DNA of 64,000 nucleotides from positions 5,076,001 to 5,140,000 of the forward strand of contig JANUWF010001109.1 in the NCBI GenBank assembly GCA_026120185.1, written 5' to 3'. The notes below the pieces were generated by a model. It was not told the DNA's origin. It made no database searches and saw nothing but the letters and a program-made list of their open reading frames with translations. Both the position numbers and the translations under genes were made by a program. This stretch comes from Voacanga thouarsii (lineage: Eukaryota; Streptophyta; Magnoliopsida; Gentianales; Apocynaceae). This document shows positions 11,675-23,559 of the stretch, piece by piece; position 1 is the first letter of the stretch, and each line of letters opens with the position of its first letter.

Positions 11675-11883
11675 CTCCCACTTAGATGTTTATTTTCAAA
11701 CTTTCGGAAAATGTCTTGTTAAAAATCTTCTTAGGAAAACTCCTGTAGGATAAAAACCTAGTGAAAAGAAAAAGAGTATACTTCTCGTTCTAGAAGAAAC
11801 ATTACTTCATTAAAAATCTGACCAAGAAAAAACCCAATAGGAGAAAAACTCTTAATTAGGAAAAAAGAGTACAATGTACATAC

Positions 11884-13328
11884 TGTTAGGATTCGTGGAC
11901 TCCTAAACGCGGAAAACATCTACGAATCCCTCCCGATGACTCAAGCAAACGATTAAGAAGATCTAAGCTTTAAGAATTACCTCTGGTTGCTGTAATCGAA
12001 ATCCTTCGATTCTGGTTGCGCTGTTGTACGTTCAACCCGAACAATCACCAGACGCTGCAGTATGCGAACGTCCTCTATCGGATACACACCGCGAACTCAC
12101 TCGATACCCGGGGAGTGCTAGCGCCTAGGGTTTTAGAGGTTTTTTCCTTTCTGGTAGAGAATGGCACGAATGTTCTCAACCAAAAAATTGGACCATTGAA
12201 AAGACGGCTAGGGTTTTCTTAAAAACCCTCGAACCTCTTAGAGTCCAACCCCAATAATATCTTATCACATTCTAACTTAATTTGAATTTAAATTAAAACT
12301 TATATGATAAGATTCTGCCATTATCTCGGTAATTTAACTAATTATTTTACCGAGTCAGATTCTTATAATTTGGATATCATCCAGATTCATCGAACCTGGT
12401 CACCAGGAAAAATAACCTAACAAGTTCGCTTATTGTGTGACCTTATAGGTTCATTTAACACTGGCAGTGTGCCTAAATCATATTTAAATGGCCCACAAGT
12501 TATAAGCGGTTTCTAGCAAAACATTATAACTATCCAGGTTAAATGAAGATCGGTGATCTTTTTGAACTAAACCATAATTTTATATTTAGTCCTTTTGTCA
12601 CACGATATCCAGATTAAGCATAAGGCACGGAGCATGTCATCCTTATTAAGCTTAATCAATTATTTCTTGATTTCATAGTAGACTGTTCAAACAAATGATA
12701 TCAATATCTTAGATTGATATATTTGAGCACGGCCATGCATTTTTAACAGTCTAACTTATCAAGGGGCCCATGGACATCTCTCCCATAACTGAGAGGGACA
12801 AATTCCTTCACAATCAATCATATTCCTCTCCTTGATTTATTCTATATCCAACAGTAGTCTAATTTATTATCTGGTTAAAGACAACTTTAGACAATGTCAA
12901 AATATAGAATTTATCAAGTAAGAAACTATGATGAATTTAGGTCGAAGGACTTTCAATATTATTGTGGCTAGAAAGTACTTATGACATATTCCATGAAGTA
13001 CTCTCACAGTGGGTCATGTCCAATACAATGTTCTCTAACATTTATTTATGTCTTGACTCGATATCACAAATATCCATGGCCAGTAAAACATAGCCATCAA
13101 GTCACAAACATACTAATCTTAATTTATTATTATTCCAATAATAATAATCGATCAAGGACAGTTTTAGAATAGTCATTGTATTCATTGTAGGGTTTTACTA
13201 TCAAGTCACGTACTTGATGACCAACAAAACAAAACTCACTATTCATGGAAAGGAAAGCCTCATATTATTATATAAAACATAATGACAATTGTATAAGTAC
13301 AAATTGACTCTAGGGCATATCCCCAACA
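11884..13328 (-). mobile_element. Solo LTR, Angela/BARE-type copia
   Basis: The TG...CA unit of 1445 bp is flanked by CATAC at 11879-11883 and 13329-13333. In reverse it begins TGTTGGGGATATGCCCTAGA, the start shared by the long LTRs of the Angela/BARE copia lineage. No internal region is present, so it arose by LTR-LTR recombination. It sits in the 3' untranslated part of the host copia, between RNase H and the 3' LTR. Reading frames inside it are chance. Confidence 0.85.
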
Positions 13329-13353
13329 CATACTACCCCTCTTGATAGCATCT

Positions 13354-14720
13354 TTAAGATGACTTCATATCTTTTAATCGACGCATTCCCATTTTATGTA
13401 CTAATTTTTCAAATGAAGCTGTCGGCAATGTCTTAGTAAATAAATCTGCTAGATTATCACATGATCGAATTTGTTGCACATCTGCTTCACCTTTCTTGTA
13501 GAGTTCATGAGTAAAGAAAAATTTTGATAAAATATATTTTGTCCTATCTTCTTTAATATATCCATTTCTTAATTGAGTTATACAAGTTGCATTATCTTCA
13601 TAAAGAGGTGTTGAAATTTCTTTTTTAGAGGATAAACCACAATTTTCTCTAATATACTGGATCATAGATCTCAACCACACATATTCTCGACTTGCCTTAT
13701 GAATAGCAATAATTTCTGCATGATTAGAAGAAGTGATTGCTATAGATTGTTTTGTAGAGTACCATGATAATGCAATTCCACCACATGTAAATAAATAGCT
13801 AATTTGAGAACGTGTTTTATGTAGATCAGATAAATAATCAGCATTTGTATAACCAATCAATATTGAGTTGGTTTTATTTAAATAAAACAATTCGAGATCC
13901 ATTGTCTTTTGGATATATCTCAGGACATATTTAATACCATTCCGATGTCATCGTGTTGGAAAATAACTAAATCTTGCTAATAAATTCATAGAAAATGTTA
14001 TATTAAGTCGATTATTATTAGTAAGGTACATTAATGCACTAATTGCACATAGATATGGTACTTCAGGACCAATAGATTCTTCATCATCTTTTCGTGGTCT
14101 AAAATGGTCTTTATTTACATCTAATGACTTGATGGCTATGTAAAACCTTTTCAAGTTGTATATATTTATTGATGAATAAAAATACCATCTTCCAGATATT
14201 CTATTTGTAGACCAAGACAAAATTTAGTTCTTTCAAAATCTTTAATTTCAAATTCTTGCTTCAATCTATCTCTTATCTCTTGGAGCTCTTCTGGAGTTCC
14301 AATAAGATTGATATCATCAGTATATATAGCAAATATAACAAACCTAATCCAAATTTCTTAATAAATATTATGAACATATCGAATCATTTTTATATCCTAA
14401 GCTTAATAAATATTCACTAAGATGATTATACCACATGCGTCCAGACTGCTTTAAGCCATATAATGACTTTTGTAACTTAATAGAGAATTTCCACGAGGAC
14501 CATAGTTATATGCTTCAGGCATACTAAATCTTTTTGGGATTTTCATATAAATATCATTATCAAGATTTCCATATAAATAAGCAATTACAATATCCATTAT
14601 ATGCATGTCAATCTTTTCATGTATTACTAGACTTACAAGGTATCGGAGTGTAATTGCATCTATCACGGGCGAATATGTCTCATCATAATCAATACCCGAT
14701 TTTTGCAAAAAATCTTATGA
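13354..14720 (-). pseudogene. copia pol: reverse transcriptase and RNase H
   Basis: RNase H (13354-13902) is an unbroken 182-codon stretch with TNADYLSDLHKTRSQ, GGIALSWYSTKQ, SSNHAEIIAIHKASREYVWL and the C-terminal DLFTKTLPT. The RT palm motif IYTDDINLIGT (about 14310-14340) keeps both aspartates, although the RT frame is broken by stops between 13902 and 14450. The RT N-terminal block (SGIDYDETYSPVIDAITLRYL, broken here into DETYSPVIDAIT) is in 14451-14708. These enzymes copy element RNA into DNA in virus-like particles. Stops make the copy non-functional. Confidence 0.88.
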
Positions 14721-16200
14721 CATAAGTCATGCTTTATACCTTACGACTTCATTATTTTCATTTTGCTTTCGCACAAATAGCCATTTATAACTAATTGGTT
14801 TTACACCTTTTGGTATTCAGACTATAGGTCCAAAATTCACATTTTGTAGGGGAGTTTAACTCCGATTGAATTGCATATTTCTATTTAACCAATCATTTAG
14901 CTGGAATATGCGATCTAGTTACTCTTGTAGAGTCAACAAAAGATTTAGACCACTGATTTGCAAGTCTTTGCTAATGAATTATTTTTTGAACTTCTAGTTC
15001 ACTCGCGCTTGTGCACGGATCTAAATAATTCAATGATGTTGTTCAAGCAAGCTCTTTTTTATATGGTTTATGTTCTCCCCCTAATTTAGGAAACAGAGTT
15101 TTATCAAAATGACAATCATCAAATCTTGCTGTAAATATATCACTTATTAATGGTTCAACATATTTAATTATAGAGGAAAAATCATATCTAACATATATCC
15201 CCAATCTTCTTTGAGGACCTATTTTGGTATGTTGATTTGGTGCTATCGGTATATATACAACACATCCAAAATTTTTTAAATGAGTAATATTTGGCTTTAA
15301 ACCAAAAACCAATTGCAATGGAGAGAATTTATGATAACTTATTAGCCTTATACCCACAAGTGCTATAGCATGCAAAATAGCATGTCCCCAAACAGATGTT
15401 GGAGGATTTGTTTTCATTAATAACAGTCTAGCAATTAATTCTAATATTTTAATGAATGATTCAACTTGACCATTCTAGGTATGAATATGGGCTACTAGAT
15501 ATTCAATAGTAATGCCAATTGACATGCAATAAGTATCAAAGGCTTGGGAAGAATATTCTCCAACATTATCTAGACAGATCCTTTTAATAGGATAATCTGA
15601 AAATTGCATTCGTAAGCAAATTTTTTGAGTCGATGTATTAATTAATTGATAATAAACTGATATGCGACCATCGGGTCAATGTATTAATTAAAATCATAAA
15701 GTATCTAAATTGCCCACATGGTAGATGTGTCCACATATATCACTATGAATTCTTTTCAAAAATATTAGAGACTCAAACTCCATTTTTGTTGGAGATGGTT
15801 TAATAACCAATTTCCCTTGAGAATATGCAGCACATGAAAATTTATCTGATATCCAAATCTTTTGAATTCTCAGAGGATGACCATGCACATTTTCAATTAT
15901 CATTCTCATCATAATAGCTTTTGGATGACCCAAATGGTCATGTTAAATGATAAATATACCAGGATCAGTAAACTTTTGGTTTACTGAATGATGTACTTCA
16001 ATTATATGGATTTTTGTGTTATATAGGCTAGATGAAAGAGATGATAGATTTTCTAATACAGATTTTTTATTCGAAAATTTTTGAGTAATACAGAGATACT
16101 CAAACCCATTTTCTTCCATTATTTCAATGTGATATCTGTTTTGGCGAATATTTTTAAGAATTAACAAATTTGTTTGAGATTTTGAAGAAAATAACATTTT
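14721..16200 (-). pseudogene. copia pol: integrase region
   Basis: Reading right to left, GAG-pre-integrase is at 15943-16197 (ENLSSLSSSLYNTKIHIIE). After a frame break comes GHPKAIMMRMIIENVHGHP, then SCAAYSQGKL and IHSDICGHI (15694-15933), the zinc-binding and first catalytic part of the DDE core. The integrase C-terminal half is 15043-15417 (WGHAILHAIALVGIR ... FSPLQLVFGLKPNI ... FGCVVYIPIAP). Integrase inserts the cDNA into the host chromosome. Frame breaks between 15417 and 15694 disable it. Confidence 0.82.
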
Positions 16201-16218
16201 ATAAATAACAATATTTGT

Positions 16219-16437
16219 TTATCCGGGTAATAATATATTAACTCTTCCGAAGCCTTTAATCAATTTTACACTATCATTTATAGTATTAATAGTTATTTCT
16301 CCCAACTTTACGTAAGATAAATATTTTCTATATTTCAATATGGTGTGTATTGTACCACTATCAATTAGGCATATACCTTCAATATCACTTTTATTTCCAG
16401 TAAATGGAGTAATAGCCATCTGGGCATAATAAAACAT
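16219..16437 (-). pseudogene. copia pol: protease segment
   Basis: A 72-codon stretch contains CLIDSGTIHTILKYRKYL, where DSG is the aspartic protease active-site motif, followed by INTINDSVKLIKGFGRVNILLP, typical of the copia protease fold. The DSG motif is intact here, unlike the related copy at about 7050, where it reads DNG. Confidence 0.82.
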
Positions 16438-16541
16438 TTATGAATTTAAATACTTCAAATAATAAAATAAAAATTTAAAATGTTAACTATTATTACAATG
16501 CCAAATATATAACATTAAATAAGAATATTAAAAGTAAACTT

Positions 16542-17627
16542 TTAATTCTTCTGGACATTTCTATCACCAATCAAATGATCAATTCTTACTTCTGGATGCT
16601 CAAAAAAATCAGCCACATCCGAATGAGTTACATCCATATTAACATTTTCAACATTGGTATCATTATCATCATCATTATCAGAAAGAGAATGTTGTACAGT
16701 GAAATTTACTTTAGTATTACTTTTGCTTTTCTTTTCAATAGAAGCCTGACAAAGATCAATAAGGTATTTTGCCGTACCACAGATATAAGACCAATAACCT
16801 TTTATGCCACATCGATAACATTTATTTTCATAATTTGTAGGAACCACCTCTTTTCCTTTTCATTTCTCATTATTTTTTGCCCACTTCTGGTGGTTATTAT
16901 TATTTCTCGTAACTTTATTTTGACTTTTGTGATCATAATGAATATTTCTATTATAATCACGTATACATCTACAACCGCGACCATGGTCACGGCCTCTTCT
17001 GGAGCCAAAATCATGAGATCTAATAACATTCACTTCTGGGAATGGAGTAGAACCTATTGGTCGGGCATAATAATTTTTCTTTAATAACTCATTATTTTGC
17101 TCAACTACGAGTAGGTAAGATATTAATTTTGCATATTTCTTAAATCTCTTTTCTCAATATTGCTACTGCAGGAGCACATTCGAGGCATGAAAAGTAGAGA
17201 AAGTTTTCTCCAATATATCTTTATCAGTAATATTTTCTCCACACAATTTTAACCGTGAGCTAATTTTAAACATCGCAAAATTATACTCATTGATGAATTT
17301 AAAATCTTGTAATCGCAAGTGCATCCAGTCATACCGTGCTTTTGGAAGGACGACCATTTTTTGGTGGTCAAACTTTTCTTTCAAATTATTTCGCAAAATA
17401 AGTGGATTTTTCACGATAAGATATTCTGCTTTTAAATCTTCATGAAGATGATGATAGCGAAAAATCATAGTTTTAGCATCATTTTATGATGATGTTGGAT
17501 TTCTTTCTACAATAGTATCTTCCAAATCTATTGTAGCTAAATGTGTTTTAGCATCTAGTATTCAGGATGAATAGTTTTTTCCAGTGATATCTAGAGCTGC
17601 AAACTCAGCTTTAGTAAGATTTGCTAT
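16542..17627 (-). pseudogene. copia gag with altered zinc knuckle and lost start codon
   Basis: The gag N-terminus reads ANLTKAEFAALDITGKNY, but the expected ATG at 17625-17627 is ATA, and the following conserved tryptophan is a stop (SS-stop-ILDA). The central part is 17163-17468 (LKAEYLIVKNPL, LPKARYDWMHLRLQDF, LCGENITDKDILEKTFSTFH). The knuckle region (16780-16830) reads CYRCGIKGYWSYIC: the CCHC histidine is now tyrosine. Gag normally forms the particle and binds RNA. This copy is dead. Confidence 0.85.
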
Positions 17628-17789
17628 GTTAATACAAAATCAAATAGGAAGAGTACCTTTCTTCTTTTTTTTAGAAAACTTCAAAAATCAAACCACTTGA
17701 TTATATGGATCAAGAGAATAGCTTCGATGGTGTTGGCTCGATTATAAACTTCAGTAGAACAATTTTGGTAGAGTCTCATGTTGGTAATT

Positions 17790-19587
17790 TATTGAGAATT
17801 TGATTCCAAATAGAATCAAGAATCAAGAAAACAAAATATAAAAACTGATATTAAAGAAACTATACAAAGAGAAATGAGAGAATCACTTGGATTCAATTGA
17901 TTGATTATGTTTGATGCATTAATTTTGGGTGTATAAAAATCATCACACTTAAATCTATCCCTCAATCAAGTTTTAATTAAAAAATTAATTCCAAAATACA
18001 CATACGAGTAAGTACACTTATAGCAAGCATAATATATGGAATTAACGACTATCGATCCTCAAAGGAACAAGTACATACTAATAACTTTTTATTCATTATT
18101 TAACAGACCCAAATAAAGTGAGAAAATAATAAAAAAATAAAGAATTATATACAACTCAAAGATGTATGAATATGTAATTTAAACAATTATCGTAGAAAAC
18201 ATGACAATGAACTAATTAGAAATTTTCTCAAATCATCTTGGCATCATGAAAGAACGTAAAGATAAACTCCAATTCGTTTGTCAATCCATAGAATCCTATA
18301 TTTTGATTTATATTAACAGATTTGTCAATCAAGCTAACATAATCAAAACATGCATGTATTAAGCTCATCATTATATATTTTGATTCAATTAATAGATTTG
18401 TCAATCAAGCCATCCTAACCAAAATATACATGAATCTCAATTCTATAAAATCATGAAATTAGTTAATGACCTTATGTCAAGGCGAAATCAACTTAACATT
18501 TGATCACGTAGTTCTAAAATCCTAACTTCATCGTTCAAATCCATTAAGATTTAACAAATACGAAATCAATGCAATGAAACTCCTAACACCATTTTGTCGA
18601 AGTCAATTAGAAGAACTCACATTAATAACCAATGAAATTAAGTAATCAAATACCAAAGATGACAAAGAATTGATCAAATAACTAATCAACACAAAGACAT
18701 GAATTCCAAAATAATATTAAATTACAACAAAGATATTGAATACATCATTGTTTAAGGAAAAGAAGATAAAGAGAAAAGAAAGCACTCATAGACAAGCATT
18801 TTTCTTCTTTCTTGATGACCTTCTTGAACAATCCTCATTGATTAGGTGAATTCCTTATTCAATGAGGAATTGAGAATTTTTGCTCTTTGATTCACCTCTC
18901 TTTGGCCTCTTGGATGCTAAATTCATGGCTAAAGAAGTCTTGGCCGAGTAGGATTCGAAAAATACCAAAATCCTTGTAAAATTCCTAATTTCGTATACAA
19001 AATATTCGTCTTTCAGTGCATACCTGGCACCGGGTATAGTTGAACCTCCGACACCAGGTGCACTCTGTTCTTCCTCTATTTTTGGCCTATTCTCCTCGGT
19101 AGACAACATTGACCTGACGCCAGGTACACATCCTAGACCTGGCGCCAGGTCTGTTCTGGAATTCCCCTGCTGGACCAAAATGGACCCGGCGTCTGGTCCA
19201 ATGGCTGGGCTTGGCGCCAGGTTTATTCTGGAATTGTGCACTTTCTGCTCGATTTTAACTCAATTCTGTACATATTTGCCAGAAACACATTTTACAAGTA
19301 AAATATCAAATAGGAAGGAATATGTCTAGTTATTTCAACAAATATATCTTAAAACAACCTTAAATAACTAGAAAAAGAATGATGATTTTAGCCCCTATCA
19401 ATGTTCGTTTACATAAGATCCCTATTTATAGAGGTTTACATACATCATCTAAAAGGATAAGAAATGAATCTAATAAAATAATATTATCTTATCCATTAAT
19501 AACATTAGAAAAATGAATAGTTACATTTATCTTCAAGATAAATGGATAACATCAGAAAATGAACGTCCATTTATTATTTTCATAATA
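17790..19587 (-). repeat. 5' LTR of the minus-strand copia element, split by a solo LTR
   Basis: The two halves (17790-17911 and 19401-19587) together give about 304 bp matching the LTR at 11377-11674, including CCCTATTTATAGAGG. In element orientation the LTR is followed by TTACCAACATGAGACTCTAC, the likely PBS region. It is split by the Athila-type solo LTR. Confidence 0.85.
17912..19400 (-). mobile_element. Solo LTR, Athila-like Ty3/gypsy
   Basis: 1489 bp flanked by ATGTT at 17907-17911 and 19401-19405. In reverse it begins TGATAGGGGC and ends ATGCATCA. It matches, in order, the LTR in front of the PBS at 63542, including the block with TTGAGGATCGATAGTCG-type text and a GC-rich stretch (about 19020-19220) with repeated CCTGGCGCCAGG-like palindromes. 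The reading frame 18855-19241 runs over this GC-rich stretch and is not a gene. Confidence 0.88.
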
Positions 19588-19592
19588 AGAAA

Positions 19593-21104
19593 TAATTAGT
19601 TAAATTTTTTTTTAGATTTTCCTGGTAAAATTTCTTTATGTAGTGATATTTGGAGTGATCACTAGTAAAGTCATTTTATGTGGGTGTTACATGTCATGGG
19701 ATAGATAATGAATGAAATATTTTTAAAAAATGATTACTTACTTATAAGGTCTTTGATGATCCATAATATTTGTCATCTATAAATTATTATTTTAAAAGAA
19801 TATAGTTTAGTGAATATGATTTTTTCGAATTCTTTTGATAATACTAGTACAAATACTACCTCAATTATTAATCTTAAAAATTTAATTGAGCCAAATTTTG
19901 GAGGAAAATTCTTTCATATTAGATGTTATGTTATATTTTAAATTTATATGTACAAGATAGTTTAAAAAGTTTGGATCTTTATATTGAACCAATAAAAGCC
20001 ACTTTTCTTATTTATGCCATAGGGTTGCAATTAAAAAAGAATGGAGCTAATTTTCTCGGTATAATAGTATGAAGCCAAAACAAATTTTAATATATGTCTC
20101 AAATAGATGGAATTCAACATATGGATTGTTAAATGAATCTTTTCCATATAAAGAACTCACATGTGTTTTTTTTTTTTTGCAAATAGAGCTATTAGAATAC
20201 ATTTATTTCCTTAACAATGAAACGCTTGTGAAGTCATTTTAAATATTTTAAAAATATTTATGATGCTACTTATAATTTATTTGGTATTTATTATCTTACT
20301 TCATATTAAGTTGTTCTAAAATGTGTTAATGTTAGTAGTATTTTTTAATGAATATTCTTGTAATCATCATTTGTCTCCTTGTATTAATGTTATAAAAGTT
20401 AAATTGTTAAAACGTTATTTAGAAACACTTGATGTTAATTTAGGTACTAGTGTTCTTGATCCACGTATGAAAATTGATAGTTTATAAAAATATCTTACTT
20501 ACTATTATAATTCTTTATTTTCTAAAAATAATAATAATAATCATGATAATTATGATAATAGTGATAGTAGTATTTAAGATCTTATAATTTCTTGTATAAT
20601 TGCTAATGTAAGGAATATATTTTGTGATTTATATCATAAAAATTTTGGAAGATATGGTTTAACTATCCAAACGACTTAAAATATTGAAGTTTTTATATCT
20701 GGATTTTCAAGGATTAACAAAGCAAAGCTTCTTATGTTTGAAAGGTTAAACGACTGAGAGGATCTTGAAGTTTTATGGCAGAACTTAAATTATATCTAAC
20801 TTGTGATTTGGAATGGACTAATATAGGCGAAAGATTTGATATCTTGAAGTGATGGACTAAAAATAGAAATAAATTTCTTGTTGTAGCACTAATGGCTAAA
20901 GAAAATCTTGTTATTTCTATTTCAACTATTATAATAGAACAAGCTTTCAGTGTTGGAAGAAATATTTTGAGTGAAACTCGCTCATCAATAACACCGGATG
21001 TTGTTGAAGTTCAATCATGCTTAGATGATTGGACTATAGCCGAAGATTGTGAACAAGAAAATGTGCTACCGAACTTCAATACATTTTTGGACGTGGACAC
21101 TTGA
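19593..21104 (+). pseudogene. hAT transposase, catalytic and C-terminal dimerisation part
   Basis: The sequence resumes after the copia insertion with GKISLCSDIWS (about 19623), the hAT core block before the first catalytic aspartate. It continues with EPNGGKFFHIRCYVIF-like text near 19890. The C-terminal hATC dimerisation domain is 20815-21104: FDILK, a stop, WTKNRNKFLVVALMAKENL, then STIIIEQAFSVGRNILSETR (S..AFS.G...S..R pattern) and a tail CLDDWTIAEDCEQ. The middle is full of stops and deletions. Together with 10930-11371 it is one ancient hAT copy. Confidence 0.82.
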
Positions 21105-22244
21105 GGGAACTACAAGTATAGAAATGACTATTAAGGTTAAGGTGAGAAAAGGTTAAAAGGTAAGAGAATTACGAGAGCTTTTATTCCTTCACACATTAAG
21201 AGGATACATGGGTAGATTAATTTTAAGAAAATAAAATTAAGTTCAAACTCTTTATTTTTATATCTTATATTTTAAACTATTTTTTAATCATTTTTATACT
21301 TTTTTCATCTTAAAAACATCTAAAAATTTTCAAAAAATTCAAAAAAAATAAAAAAAATAAAAAAATCAAACCGTGGTGGTTGACCGGTTTGATTCAACTC
21401 CCAAAACTAAGGTTAGGGGTTAAATGACCAACTGCTGGTTTCACAACCAGGGGTCAATGCCCTGTTTGCAACCACTGTGCATTGGACTCAGAAGCAGAAA
21501 AAGCCTTGCAAAAACAACATTGTATATTCTCTTCTCCCCATCCTTCTCATTTTTAAATTCTAGTATATAATTATCGTTATTAAATTATTAGTACAGTAGT
21601 TGGGGTGGTAATTTAGATGACAATTTAATAGATATCCAAATTAATTTAAATAGATATCAATTATTAAAATTATGTTCATACAATTTTGTGTATGTCCATT
21701 TAAAATCAATAAATTTAATGTATTTAAATAAATATCTATTAAATCCATTTATGTTAATTTAAATGTTAAAAACTTATCTAACTTCCATAATTCGATGGAT
21801 AAGTCACTTTATTAATAAATAGGTGTCATTACTAATCTTTTTAATTAATAAGAGTAAGGTGGTAAAATAAAATATTTATTTATTTAATTTAAATAACATG
21901 TTCCATTGAATAATAAGAAGGGAACAAAAATAAAATATATTGATTTCTATTTATTTTTATTATCTCTTGTCACTTTATTTAATTTCTTACTACTACAATT
22001 CAATTTGTAATATTTATGAACTTTTCGAATTAAGTTGCCCATTTTGAGTTTCAAAATTTTGTAATGATATTTCATCCAATCATTTCTTAGGGCTTTTGAA
22101 AGTAATTCAAGATTTCTTTTTAAACTTAAATTTCATTGAGGACAGGAATTTAAAAGCATTTTCCCATTTATTTCAGCTTGGTCCAAATCCCATAGAATAA
22201 TTCTGAATAAAAATCCCAATTGAGTACAAAATTCAAATGTTTCA
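21105..22244. other. hAT 3' flank and AT-rich DNA, no gene
   Basis: At 21448-21464 the sequence CAGGGGTCAATGCCCTG has hAT-like CAGGG/CCCTG ends and could mark the element's right terminus, but the left partner was not found. From 21880 on, the text resembles the left flank of the hAT relic (see 10425-10700). No coding signal is visible. Confidence 0.4.
21890..22175. repeat. Diverged direct repeat flanking the hAT relic, right copy
   Basis: It shares, in order, AAGGGAACAAAAATAAAATA, TCTTGTCACTTTATTTAATT, TTCTTACTACTAC and GACAGGAATTTAAAAGCATTTTC with 10425-10700. It may be the other half of a target-region duplication or a decayed LTR pair around the hAT. Confidence 0.35.
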
Positions 22245-22267
22245 GTTTATATTATATTATATTATAT

Positions 22268-22357
<90 letters not shown>
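22245..22357. repeat. Compound microsatellite (TATAT)n-(TA)n-(GATA)n
   Basis: The tract is about 113 bp long: TATAT units to about 22275, TA units to about 22305, then about 13 GATA units. It is followed directly by GTATAATAGAAGCTGCATAAG, which resembles the AT-rich 5' start of plant Helitrons. The tract may have grown from the Helitron's own terminal TATA stretch. Confidence 0.9.
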
Positions 22358-22439
22358 GTATAATAGAAGCTGCATAAGCCCCTGAGAGAGCCATCTGACA
22401 TTGTCCTGTGCATCCACTTGGCACTTTGAAATATCTTCA

Positions 22440-22592
22440 GTTAACTCAAACTCCTAATCTCTTCAAATTTTTTAAATTCACTCCCTATTAAATAATGAAA
22501 CACCTAATCTCTTCAAATCTCTTCAATTAATCCAAACTTCTAATCCCTTCAAACATCTTTAAATTTACTCCCTATTAAATAATACAACTGAC
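22440..22592 (+). repeat. Short tandem repeat in the Helitron 5' region
   Basis: Two diverged copies of about 75-90 bp share CTAATCTCTTCAAA and ACTCCCTATTAAATAAT (at about 22480-22497 and 22567-22584). The phrase CAGATGAAGATTCATTG is likewise doubled at about 22595 and 22640. Confidence 0.6.
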
Positions 22593-23306
22593 CAGATGAA
22601 GGTTCATTGTTCTTTGCATTATGTTTAGTACATCTGAACAGATGAAGATTCATTGGACCGTTCATCTTCAATCACATATTAAATAGTCCCCTGCGAAGGC
22701 TACACACAACACAGCCTACAGACATTCTACAATGGAACAACCGGGCTTGGACTTTGTTATGTTAAATTAATTATCTCAAGGCAAGCAACAAAAGTGTGTG
22801 CATTTTAGAATTTTAAGATTATGGGAGACATACTATACACAAAAACCAATAGAAGTCATTAGCCTTGATTTCTTGGTTATGGATGAAAAGGTATGATCTC
22901 TGAAGTGTTAAAATTCGTTGTTTTCCTTGGTTATTGTTGGATTCCATTTTACAATTGAACATGATCATTAATTGGAAGAAATAATTGTATTGACATAGAT
23001 TTTATCTATTGCAGGAAAATATGAAGCATTGTGTAATCAGTAGTCGATTCATGGGACAATTTCATGACTATATTCAAGAAGGAAATTTCTACATAATGAA
23101 GAATCTCTTACTGCAATTGGAAAAACCAAATTACAAAATTGTAAATGAGGAGTTGCAAATTGTGATTGACAGTAGTACTTACCTACAGGAAATTGAAGAT
23201 GAGCTGCCCAAAATTCCACGACATAAATTCTAGTTGCTGCCTTTTGACGAGGTTCAGTCACGCACAGGAGATATCTCTGTGTTAGTTGGTAAGGCACAGA
23301 AACCCT

Positions 23307-23559
23307 TCTTCATTCATCCATTATTCAATGAACTAGCAGATTAGGGCTTCCAATCTTTGAACAATTACATTTGTTCCAAATCCAAGAAGAAATTTTGGTT
23401 TCACGCTACCCAAACCAAATCCTAAGCCGATGCCCCGATGCCTCCTTCGTTCATCTATTATTCAGTGAACTAGTAGATTGGATTACATTCGTTTGAAACC
23501 CAAGAAGAAATTTTGGTTCCACTCTACCCAAACCAAATCCTAAGCCGAAACTCCGACAC
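23307..23559. repeat. Tandem duplication, units of about 136 and 117 bp
   Basis: Both units contain TATTCAATGAACTAG (with one change), CCAAGAAGAAATTTTGGTT and ACCCAAACCAAATCCTAAGCC. The second lacks about 20 bp present in the first (GGCTTCCAATCTTTGAACAA). It lies in an intron of the RPA-like gene. Confidence 0.85.

Larger units (their letters stand above)
11377..19587 (-). mobile_element. Complete but decayed Ty1/copia element, minus strand
   Basis: Both LTRs are present (11377-11674 and 17790-19587, the latter split), and the element is bounded by the 5-bp duplication AGAAA at 11372-11376 and 19588-19592. Joining the flanks rejoins the hAT transposase. From right to left it reads 5' LTR, PBS-like stretch, gag, protease, integrase, RT, RNase H, purine tract, 3' LTR. 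Two later solo LTRs are nested in it (11884-13328 and 17912-19400). Without them it is about 5.3 kb. Confidence 0.9.

Noticed and set aside
16575..17084. 169-codon plus-strand frame rich in Ile/Phe
   Set aside because: It is antisense to copia gag on the minus strand; no protein-like features.
18855..19241. 128-codon minus frame
   Set aside because: It is created by the GC-rich palindromic block of an Athila-like LTR; frames at matching places in other copies encode different text.
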